Assembly (NCBI GenBank): GCA_029747585.1
Contig: JAPEVF010001312.1
Location: 1 to 11,181, forward strand
Direction: 5' to 3'
Length of the DNA: 11,181 nt
Source: Pleurotus djamor
Lineage: Eukaryota; Basidiomycota; Agaricomycetes; Agaricales; Pleurotaceae
The position numbers and the translations under genes are program-made. Shown one piece after another: positions 1 to 6,990 of this stretch; within the stretch, counting starts at the first letter, position 1, and the number at the start of each line of letters is the position of its first letter. The notes beneath the pieces are model-generated. The model had not been told where the DNA came from. It ran no database searches and saw only the letters and a program-made list of their open reading frames with translations.

Positions 1-37
1 TCACGTTGAAGCATTGGGAGGCGCATAGGAAGGTTTG
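1..37 (+). other. Exon 1 (partial): C-terminal end of module 1
   Basis: Twelve codons are visible and read T-L-K-H-W-E-A-H-R-K-V, then a split codon TG|. This matches the W-x2-H-R-x2-C ending of the other modules if the split codon is completed by C or T to give Cys. The proposed acceptor at 1155 is followed by C, giving TGC. The donor is GTGAGT at 38-43. The first Cys pair of this module lies upstream of the window. Confidence 0.75.
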
Positions 38-3000
38 GTGAGTTTCCCCTACTTCTACTCTTCCTCGTTCACATTCTTTTCGTGCTCGATTTCGTTTTTT
101 TCTTTTGTTGTGGTTTTTTCGTAGTTGGTTTTGGGTTGGGTTTCTTCGTTCTTTTTCTCTTCCCCTCTTTCTGTCTTTCTGTCTTTCTGCTCTCTGCTCT
201 CTGCTCTTATTTTCGCATCTGGACTCCTGGACTCTATGTCGTCGTCGTCCTTTTTTGGATGGACACAGCGAACAGCTACCTCGGTGTGGCGTCGGGATAG
301 GTGACGCCCGTTGGTGTCGGTGTCGGTGTCGGTGTCGGTGACGCCACATTCGGCGTTCATGCATTCATGTCGCAACCGTTCATGTTATTCTTCTTTCCTT
401 CTTCCTGCTGTTTCGTCCTTTCATGGTTGTTTCTCGGTCTCCCACCGCACATGTGCTGTGGTGGGTGGATGCATGGATGCTGTTTGCGGCGCGCGTGGTT
501 ATGGTTATGCGTATGCACACACACACACCATCCTATCCCAACCACGTTCCGCAGCTCCAGTTCCAGTTCCAGTTCCAGCGTTAGGCGCAGACGGCAGGTG
601 ATTCCGAACAAACTCGTGTTTTGTTCGCCGCGCGCCCGTCTTGTGCTTATTCTCGGCCATGTTCTTGTTCTCCGTGATGTTATGTTTTATGACATATCAC
701 GACAGCCCTCACCACCAACCTATTTTCATCATCCTTCTTCGGCCTCCATGATCCTATGTTCGGAATCCATTTTCAACCTGTTTTGTTGGTTATTACTTCC
801 GTGGGCTTGTCTTGGACGGTTGGTTGGTCGGTCGGTTGGTCGGTTGGTCGGTTATGTTTTACAGCACCGCCACGTGTCAAGCGATATAATTGACATGTCA
901 TTGAGAGGGATCGAGATCCCTTTTGCGTGACAGAGCAGGGAGTTGTTTCCTCGGTTTCTTGACGACGACCAACCCTCTTGTGACAATTCCTCCATTTGCT
1001 CCATTTATCTTCTTTTCATTTTTCATTTTTCATTTTCGTTATATTATATTTGTTTCGATTTATGGGTTTTATGGGTTTACTTTTTATTTTCTCCGTGTCT
1101 CATGTCTCCCTCTCCTTATGACATGACGAGAATGCTTATAACGTCCCTTATTTAGCATGCCTCGCGCACACCCTCCCTCCTTGCATTCCTCTATACCCTC
1201 TATACCCAACACCGCCTCCATACCCTCCAATTCCTCCAACTCCAACACCAACGCCAGGGTGTCCAAGGCGATGGCCACCGCTACCGCCACGACGACCCTC
1301 CCGCCTCCACATCCACCTACGTCGATGACGATGAATACGATGAATACGATGAATATGAAAGGAAGTCGTTCAAGATCGTCTTCTGTAGCGCAGTCGCATT
1401 CGCGTCATCAGGAACATCAGGAACGCGAGCTGGAACGTGAACGGGAGCTGGAACGTAACCAAAGAGAACGAGGAGGACAAGGACAAGGAAGGGGTGGTCG
1501 TAATGATGCGCATGATGATGATGATGAACATGATGACGAGGAGGGTGATGAAGTTGGTGATGCCGACAACCATCCGGAGCAGCACCGAGCCCGTCCAGGT
1601 CCGTCGTCTTCGGGATCACCGAGGTCGTTGGCACCGCCACCCACATCCTCTTCAACGTCTACGACTGGGACGTTGGTGTATACACCTTCGAACACGCCGA
1701 CGCAGTTCATCTCTAACAACCCTCCGCCACCTCCTTCCTCCGCTGCATCCTACCCACCCTCCTCCTCCCTAAACACCCTCAACACATTCACCCCCTCCTC
1801 TTTCTCCTCCACCACCCTCTCCTCCTCCTCTCTCTCCACAATAAACACCCTCTCCCTCACGCAACCAAAACGCCGCCGTGCAAAACGCACTGAGGATGAG
1901 AGGATCGAGTACCTCCGCAACGACACCTACGTCGCCCAGTTCGAGCCGTACAGGGTGTTATGCGCGAACTGCGATAAATGGATTCGGTTGAGACCGAATT
2001 CGACGTATTGCTCGATTCCGTGGGATGCGCATAGGAAGAGTTGTTTGTCGAAGAAAGTGTGAGTGGATACTTTTTTTTTGTTTTTTTTTGAATGCGTTTT
2101 TGTTTTGTGNTTTGGATTTTTCTTTTTTCGTTGTTTGGTTTGGGTTATGTGGTTTGTTTTTGGATTTTTGGCATGGTTTGGTGGATTTTTTTTTTGGTGG
2201 ATGTGTATGTCGGGGACTTGCGTCATGCGTCATGGATGGAATTATGGGTTAGACGCCTGGTATGTTTGCGCCATGTCATCACTCCATCTTTCCGTGTCCT
2301 AGCTCTCATAGCGTCGTGTGAGCTGGCAGCGCCGCATGCGCTGGACGTGGAGAGCGGTATCCGGCACCTAGTTGGTGTAGTCGCTTGGTTGGGATGGGTG
2401 TTATGGCGATCGCGGTGGTGGTTGTTACGGTCATCGTGGCCAGCCTACACTGACAACATATTCGGCGACTTCGTGCTTCCATTCATGACGGGTGTCCATC
2501 CATTCCATCCATTTCTTATTTCTTTACTTTTATTCGTTCATTTTCTTCTTTTCGTTTCCGTTTCTTGGGGCTGGGGTTGGGGTTACGGAGATGGAGCAAG
2601 AAGCCCACCATATGGACTCGTGGACATCCATTCATTCCGTCATCTCTTCCTTCTCCGTACATTTCTTCGTTTTCTTCATTATTTTCTTCGATTCTTTTCT
2701 CTTCGGAGAACGAGCTCGCTAACCTCCTCTTCTCTTCTCTTCTCCTCCCTTCTTATCGCTTCCTCCATATCTTCTCCTCAATACCTCAAATACGCAACAT
2801 CTTCTCCAACGTCTACGAATGGATCCCCGAAATCGCCGACACGCTCAATGATGTCTCTAATGATACCTTTCAATAATCACCTGTTGGCGCTGTTCGCACC
2901 CGTCGTCATCCCTGCATACCAACCAACCGACAAATGACACAAACGGCAACGTCGGCAATTGGTGGTGATGATGCTTGGTGGTGATCGGTAACCGACTTTT

Positions 3001-5767
3001 GGCGCGATCGCGAACCGTCGGCACGGAACCTAAATCCTAAAATTTTTCGAAAATTGGCATCAAAATTTAATTATCGTCGCCCTTGTGTTCTCTCTTGCTC
3101 CGTCTTCCCTCCCCCTTCCCCTTCACCCACCTCCAACCTATCTCCATCCCACTTCCCACCTCCCACCTTCTTCACACTCCCCTCTCATCGCTTGGTGATC
3201 GGTGATTGGTAACTCGTGACGCTTGATTGGGCGGTAATAGCATCAAGAACCAATGCGGCCTCGATGAACGCAATATCTACTTCTCTCGTGATGCCGATGT
3301 GCGGAAATTCGACGCTGAGCGTGTGCTGTGTGGGCTGTGTGATCAGTGGGTCCCTGTGGACTCGGTACAGGCGTGGGTGGGGCATAGGGCTGCTTGTGCT
3401 AGGGAGTGAGTTCTTCCTCACTTTTTGCTTTCCTTCTCGTCTTTTCGCCGCTCTTTCGCGACTTCTGGCATGGTCGTATACTGATATCGTGGTTGTATGT
3501 TTGTTTGTAGACTTCAAGCCAAGGCAGCTGTCGCCCAAGGGAACGCCCAACGACCGATGAGCAGCGGAGGGAGACCTTCATCGTCTTCAGGTCTCCTTGC
3601 GCCTGCGCCTCATCAAGGATACCCCCCACATCCACATCATCGCGATCAGCTCATTCAATCCCAACTCGAGCGCGATAGGGAACGAGAACGCGATAGGGAT
3701 AGGACTTATTCAAGACCATCGACGGCTTCGTCGGCGTCTTCGCACCGATCGCATCCTGGTCTTCATGGACATGCACAAGGACCTTATCCTCATTCGCGGC
3801 CGGAGTCTCAGCATGGTCTTGGACATGGTCGGCAGCATCATCAACAACCGCAGCAGCAGCAGAGGGAGGGGTATGCTTCGCCTGAGTATCGTGGTGACCG
3901 GGAGAGGGTGAAGAAGGAAGAAGGTGATGTAGAAGGCGAGCAGGAGGTGTATACTCAGACTCAGAATGGACATGCTGGCGGATCGTCGCCCAAGTCACCA
4001 CGGTCGCCTAATCAGCTTTCATCTGCTCCTCCGACCCACCGTCGTTCGGTGTCTTCATCGTCTTCGTCTACCTCTCCTACGCCCACGCGTTCGCCTGGTG
4101 CTGCTCGCTCCACCGCCCCCACCACCAATGGTGATTCCGGTATGAATGGACATAGGGAAGGCTTGAATGGGAACGGCAAACGACCGAGTTCGTCTTCTAG
4201 TTCGATGGGTCGTCATCGTGATGTCGAGGACATGGAAAGAGGGTCGAGATCGCCTCGTTCGGCACATTCGAATGGGACTGGGAATGGTCATTTCGCTTAT
4301 CCTCCTCATCCCCAGCACGCACCGATCTCCCCTTCCCACCCATCTCATCCTTCCAACCACCCCTCCTCCCTTAACCATCCTCACCACCCTCAACATTCAC
4401 AAACCCACCATCAAGGTCAACAACAAGCTCAACAACAAGGCCAACAACAACAACACCCCGAATCCCGTCGTCGCAACGCCGAACAACGCGCCGCGCAGCT
4501 GAAATCCGACGCCTTGATAGGGCAAGTCGAGCCGAACAGGGTGTTTTGTACGCTTTGTCAGAAATGGGTGCAGTTGAGGCAGGATAGTAGTTTTTGTGCG
4601 TATCCGTGGATTCAGCATCGGGGCAAGTGTTTGGCGAGACAGTGAGNTTTATCGCTCTTCTTTCTTTTCCTTTTTTTCCTTTTTACTTCGTTCCTGTCAC
4701 GGGTTGCTGATTGTTCGGTTACTTTCGCGGATTTTAGTCAACGACGCGCGCAGAAAGCGGCTCTTCAAGCTGATCGACGGGCTAAGCGGCTCCACGGAGC
4801 AGGCTATCCTGGTCACGCTGGTGGGTACGGTGTCAACGGGAACGGCGGGGAGGTGGATGAGTTGATGTCGGATGTGGATGATGAGCAGGATGCAGATGGG
4901 GACATGGATTTGAATGAAGAAGAACTTCGTGCTGCCGCTGGTGTAGGTGGGAGGGAGGAGATGTTGGATGGGGAGGATAGAGGTGTTGGTGGAGAGGGTG
5001 ATAGACATCGGACGAAGAGGATGAGGACGGATATGGGACCTGGACGTGCTGTGGCGAATGGCAAGCAGGTTTCGAGACATCCTGTTGGCGTCCCTTCGAA
5101 TGGGATGTTGGGCGCGCCTATCAGCATTTCCGCCAACGACGGGATGGTCCTGGACGATGTTGACGCAGAGGGCGAAGACGATGTGGATGCTGAAGGGGAA
5201 TCGTTCAATGAAGATCAGGATCAGGTGCAGGTTATCCGGTCGTTCTCTCCACGGTCGTATCCTCCCCCTCCGTCTTCGAATGGGCATGCTCATTCGCGGT
5301 TGCCGCCGCCGCCTCAGCAACCACAGCAGCATCGACCACAATCCAGTCATGGACAGTATGTATATTCGCAGCCGAGGAGGCCGAAGACCATGAATGGTGC
5401 TGGAGCTAGACGCGGACCTTACCCTCCTCCGCACCACCATGCTCCTGTGTTGGCGGATTTGGATTCCACCGCTGGACGGTAAGTTTCTCTCCACACTCTA
5501 CTTCTGCTTTCGTTACTGACGGTTCAACTTTCGTTCTATCTTTGATCTAGCCGGGCGTTCATCTTCTTCTCGATCGAACACCTCTTCTCGACGACGTACG
5601 AGAACGTCGATGACATGACCATCTCGGCCTTGCTCACGTACCTCAATGCTGCCATGCCTCCGGATAAGCACGAGGACTTTGATACTTCCGAGGTTATCAA
5701 GGCCGTCGTGGCGTTCAAGGACAAGGGCAGAGTCGTCTTCGAGGGCGATGTCCTTAGGTTGGTTTGA
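1..5767 (+). CDS. Multi-module Cys/His (C2HC-like) putative zinc-binding protein, 5'-partial, six visible exons
   Basis: Exons 1-37, 1156-2058, 3241-3405, 3511-4641, 4738-5478 and 5551-5767 join in one frame into about 1063 residues plus TGA (5765-5767). Numbering starts at the first full codon (3-5). Four modules share R-V-x-C-x2-C-x2-W-[IV] ... W-x2-H-R-x2-C. Putative ligands are C281/C284/H304/C308, C343/C346/H361/C365 and C714/C717/H737/C741; of module 1 only H8 and C12 are visible. A basic cluster PKRRRAKR (about 249-256) resembles a nuclear localisation signal. Long Ser/Pro/His/Gln-rich disordered stretches fill exons 2 and 4, exon 5 is acidic, and exon 6 encodes a compact tail. Splice signals are canonical (GTGAGT or GTAAGT, TAG) and all five phases agree. 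The family is not recognised. Zinc binding and a nuclear role are inferred. The start codon and any further modules lie upstream of the window. Confidence 0.85.
313..342. repeat. GGTGTC hexamer tandem repeat in intron 1
   Basis: About four and a half perfect copies of GGTGTC followed by GGTGAC. The unit is a multiple of three and would read as alternating two-residue repeats in any frame, but flanking DNA shows no coding support. Confidence 0.9.
516..528. repeat. CA dinucleotide run in intron 1
   Basis: Six and a half CA units; a simple microsatellite. Confidence 0.85.
555..578. repeat. TTCCAG hexamer tandem repeat in intron 1
   Basis: Three perfect copies of TTCCAG preceded by CTCCAG. In one plus-strand frame it reads as poly-Ser followed by V-R-R-R-R-Q, like the linkers of the host protein. 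No phase-compatible acceptor and donor pair supports an exon here. Confidence 0.9.
818..853. repeat. GGTTGGTC-type tandem repeat in intron 1
   Basis: Several imperfect GGTTGGTC/GGTC units in a row, entirely G, T and C on the plus strand. Confidence 0.85.
872..923. promoter_or_regulatory. Two adjacent inverted repeats with an E-box in intron 1
   Basis: The first repeat has arms at 872-880 and 890-898 (ACGTGTCAA / TTGACATGT, nine pairs with one G-T) around a 9-base spacer. The second has arms at 904-912 and 915-923 centred on GGGATC-GA-GATCCC. CACGTG (871-876), the palindromic core recognised by many basic helix-loop-helix factors, overlaps the first. A regulatory role inside the intron is inference. 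Confidence 0.35.
1012..1037. repeat. TTTTTCA heptamer repeat in intron 1
   Basis: Three to four copies of a TTTT(T)CA unit in a T-rich stretch. Confidence 0.8.
1156..2058 (+). other. Exon 2: disordered region, basic cluster and module 2
   Basis: The exon starts with the last base of the module 1 Cys codon, then 300 full codons, then GT of a split Val codon. In order it encodes a Ser/Pro/Asn-rich start, an M-N-T repeat (about residues 71-79), a Glu/Arg-repeat helix-like stretch, an Asp/Glu/His acidic run, Ser/Pro/Thr-rich linkers, the basic PKRRRAKR cluster, and module 2 with C281, C284, H304 and C308 (C-x2-C-x19-H-x3-C). An ATG directly follows the acceptor (1157-1159), so a transcript starting within intron 1 could use it as an alternative start. 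The donor is GTGAGT at 2059-2064. Confidence 0.85.
1331..1357 (+). repeat. Nine-base coding repeat (Met-Asn-Thr)
   Basis: Three copies of ATGAATACG, the last changed to ATGAATATG, in frame in exon 2 and encoding M-N-T, M-N-T, M-N-M. This is a likely site of length variation in the disordered region. Confidence 0.85.
2059..3240 (+). other. Intron 2, about 1.18 kb, phase 2
   Basis: The intron begins GTGAGT and ends TAATAG; joining gives Val (GT|C) and continues in frame into exon 3. Exon 3 has no in-frame ATG, so it needs an upstream splice partner. The first 150 bases are T/G-rich homopolymer-like DNA with one ambiguous base at 2110. The middle (about 2230-2480) is more mixed. The 3' part has a palindromic GC-rich block and then CT-rich DNA. 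No module-like sequence was found in any plus-strand frame. The branch site is weak (TGAC at 3217-3220 or CTTGAT at 3222-3227). Confidence 0.65.
2990..3190 (+). promoter_or_regulatory. Promoter-like block at the 3' end of intron 2
   Basis: A GGTAACCGAC motif is followed by TTTTGGCGCG (2997-3006), a self-complementary GCGATCGC, an AT-rich stretch (about 3040-3075) and about 110 bases of C/T-rich DNA (3080-3190). This order resembles fungal core promoters, where CT-rich tracts lie just before transcription starts. The next in-frame ATG is in exon 4 (3557). An internal promoter is only a hypothesis; the CT tract could equally be the intron's polypyrimidine stretch. Confidence 0.25.
3241..3405 (+). 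other. Exon 3: module 3 alone
   Basis: This 165-base exon encodes 55 residues that are almost entirely one module. The lead contains D-E-R-N-I-Y-F and D-x-R-V, followed by C343-x2-C346, the W-V-P-V core, W-x2-H361-R-x2-C365 and A-R-E. The span from the second Cys to the His is 14 residues, against 19 in modules 2 and 4. It lacks the extra Cys/Tyr loop found there. The exon ends in GA of a split Glu codon, and the donor is GTGAGT at 3406. Confidence 0.85.
3406..3510 (+). other. Intron 3, 105 bases, phase 2
   Basis: GTGAGT donor at 3406, CTGAT branch-like site at 3481-3485, and TTTGTAG acceptor ending at 3510. Joining GA|A makes Glu and continues L-Q-A-K-A-A. Length and signals are typical for a fungal intron. 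Confidence 0.9.
3511..4641 (+). other. Exon 4: long disordered region and module 4
   Basis: The exon has 376 full codons between two split codons. It encodes Ser/Pro/His-rich disorder, an Arg/Asp/Glu repeat stretch, a Gln/His-rich run, Ser-rich and S-P motifs that could be phosphorylation targets, and a second His/Pro/Gln-rich tract. It then gives the basic lead R-R-R-N-A-E-Q-R and module 4 with C714, C717, H737 and C741 (x19 spacing). The order parallels exon 2. The first in-frame ATG after exon 3 is at 3557-3559 and could start a shorter product containing only module 4 and the tail. Confidence 0.88.
4642..4737 (+). other. Intron 4, 96 bases, phase 2
   Basis: The donor is GTGAG followed by an ambiguous base at 4647 (probably T). 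CTGAT branch-like site at 4707-4711 and ATTTTAG acceptor ending at 4737. Joining CA|T gives His and continues Q-R-R-A-Q-K-A-A, close in style to the residues after intron 3. Confidence 0.88.
4738..5478 (+). other. Exon 5: basic start, acidic and Pro/His-rich disordered tail
   Basis: This exon starts with an Arg/Lys/Ala-rich helix-like stretch (746-763), then a Gly-rich linker. An Asp/Glu-rich run follows at about 784-808, then a basic K-R-M-R cluster, a tandem octapeptide D-D-V-D-A-E-G-E (884-891 and 892-899), and a Pro/Gln/His-rich region. The acidic and Pro/Gln-rich composition would suit a transactivation or protein-binding segment, but that is inference from composition only. The donor is GTAAGT at 5479. 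Confidence 0.85.
5479..5550 (+). other. Intron 5, 72 bases, phase 2
   Basis: GTAAGT donor, CTGAC branch site at 5516-5520, and GATCTAG acceptor ending at 5550. Joining CG|C gives Arg and opens the final exon. All signals are canonical. Confidence 0.92.
5551..5767 (+). other. Exon 6: compact C-terminal domain and stop
   Basis: The exon encodes 71 complete residues (993-1063) and TGA. Unlike the rest of the protein it is not low-complexity. It has hydrophobic helix-like segments (A-F-I-F-F-S-I-E-H-L-F, then T-I-S-A-L-L-T-Y-L-N) and ends with D-F-D-T-S-E-V-I-K-A-V-V and G-R-V-V-F-E-G-D-V-L-R-L-V. The helix plus short beta-hairpin pattern could be a small winged-helix-like fold, but this is inference and I cannot assign a family. 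Codons favour C at third positions (GTC, GAC, ATC, CTC), which supports real coding. Confidence 0.88.
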
Positions 5768-6990
5768 GGCGAGTTCGTAGGCTCTCTGGTCAACGTCGCC
5801 GCCGTCCTCCGCCTCTCGCTCGACTTCTCGCCGGTTATTCTCACCTCATGCCTCATGTCAATCTCCATGAATTTGAATTTGACCTGACACTGTCAAGCTC
5901 TACGATCATTGCTCCCGCCGCCGCCCATCCGATATGTTCGACCTCTGATATGATATATTCCCCGTCAAAAACCTCGCTGCTACCTCGCCGACGCCACGAT
6001 TTTCTGTTGGCACCTATCACCATTTCCACCGCCCACCATCGCATCTCATGTCGTCTATGTGTTCCTCGCATGAACTCTATTTCCCTCCACTCCGCCCACC
6101 GCAGGCTAACGTTATCTTTCTACGTGGCGGATGAAGGTTGAACGGTGTTACCCCGCCTACTAAGCCTTGGTCCCAAGCCACCGATAATTCTGCTGGTTTT
6201 TCCTTTTGCATTGCTTCCCCAGGTTCTTGGCGCCGAAGTTTCCTATTTCTTTCATCGCTCATCGGTTCACCGCTTCATCATGATCTTAATTATATCTTCA
6301 TATCCATATCCATATCCATTTCCACCGTTGTCCCTTTTTTCTCCGTCTTGCCGAAAATGATTTCTTTCCACGGGCGTTTCACCTATTTTTTTATTGCGTC
6401 TTTGGTTCTCATGATGTTTATGTTATGTTATTTCTTGTTATGTATATGTTCTCCCTTTTCTCCGTGCGTACATATATCCATCAGCATCACATCATCATTG
6501 TTCTCTTTGTCTTGTCAGCCGCCGCCTTGTTGTACAGGCGGCGCACGCCCCTACTCGCTTCTTCCTCCCTTTTCCTTTATTCATCCATGTCCTCGTTTCT
6601 TCGTTGACATTTGTCTTTTCCTTGCCGTTTCACTGCCTCTCTCCCAACACGCCCCCCACGATCATGTTCATAATATCCTCGCGCTGAAAACGAACTATGT
6701 ATATCCATCTCTAGCCCCATACATCTTTCTTTATATCTTGCAATTTCCCCATCGCTATATCGAGACAATGCTTTACGCGCAATCTACCCATACATACACT
6801 GTATTTCTTGCCTCTCTCCCGTTCCGCATCCCTTCATCTATCATCTTGTCAATTCTTACATACCCCAACCGTCACCGATCCACACCAAATGTATAGCGAT
6901 AGCTTTCTTGTTCCATTTTCCCTCCCAATATATATATTTCTTGCATGTAGAATACGCTCCGAGCGCACCAAAATGAAATATCTTGTCTAG
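5768..6990 (+). other. Pyrimidine-rich 3' flank, probable 3' UTR and terminator region
   Basis: About 1.2 kb after the stop is rich in T and C on the sense strand and poor in purines, with scattered ATATCC-type motifs. Long open frames here (for example 6078-6896) lack good starts, read as hydrophobic and Ser/Pro-rich sequence, and are explained by the scarcity of A and G. No perfect AATAAA was seen. The mRNA end cannot be placed. Confidence 0.5.
6301..6324. repeat. TATCCA tandem repeat in the 3' flank
   Basis: Three perfect TATCCA units and a fourth TTTCCA variant. A simple repeat with no coding support. Confidence 0.85.

Larger units (their letters stand above)
38..1155 (+). other. Intron 1, about 1.12 kb, phase 2
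   Basis: The intron starts with GTGAGT (38-43) and ends in a pyrimidine-rich TTTAG (1151-1155), with a branch-like TATAAC at 1137-1142. Joining restores the last Cys codon of module 1 and opens the long frame at 1157. It is T-rich and A-poor on the plus strand. It carries hexamer and octamer repeats (313-342, 555-578, 818-853), a CA run (516-528), TTTTTCA repeats (1012-1037) and paired inverted repeats (872-923). No extra module is visible inside. It is very long for this kind of genome, so an unrecognised small exon or an alternative transcription start inside it cannot be excluded. The acceptor is inferred, not proven. Confidence 0.6.

Noticed and set aside
55..375. Minus-strand frame with Asp-Thr repeats
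   Set aside because: A shadow of the GGTGTC repeat read backwards; it lies across the intron and has no other support.
555..599. Possible small Ser/Arg exon (GCAG acceptor before the TTCCAG repeat, donor at CAG|GTGATT)
   Set aside because: The acceptor would fit phase 2 but the donor is phase 0 and weak, so it breaks the frame into exon 2.
301..930. Plus-strand open frame of about 210 codons in intron 1
   Set aside because: It begins without an ATG, contains simple repeats (Gly-Val, poly-Ser) and hydrophobic T-rich sequence, and cannot be joined in phase to exon 1 and exon 2 with good splice sites.
1317..1719. Minus-strand and alternate-frame open frames over exon 2
   Set aside because: They are shadows of the low-complexity codons of the confirmed exon.
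5764..6141. Plus-strand open frame overlapping the stop codon of the main gene
   Set aside because: It starts from a non-ATG codon, is in another frame, and has no motif; exon 6 ends cleanly with TGA at 5765-5767.
6078..6896. Plus-strand open frame of about 270 codons in the 3' flank
   Set aside because: It has no ATG near its start, and its sequence is Ser/Pro/Phe/Leu-rich and follows directly from pyrimidine-rich DNA that lacks purine-containing stop codons. No motif or splice support.
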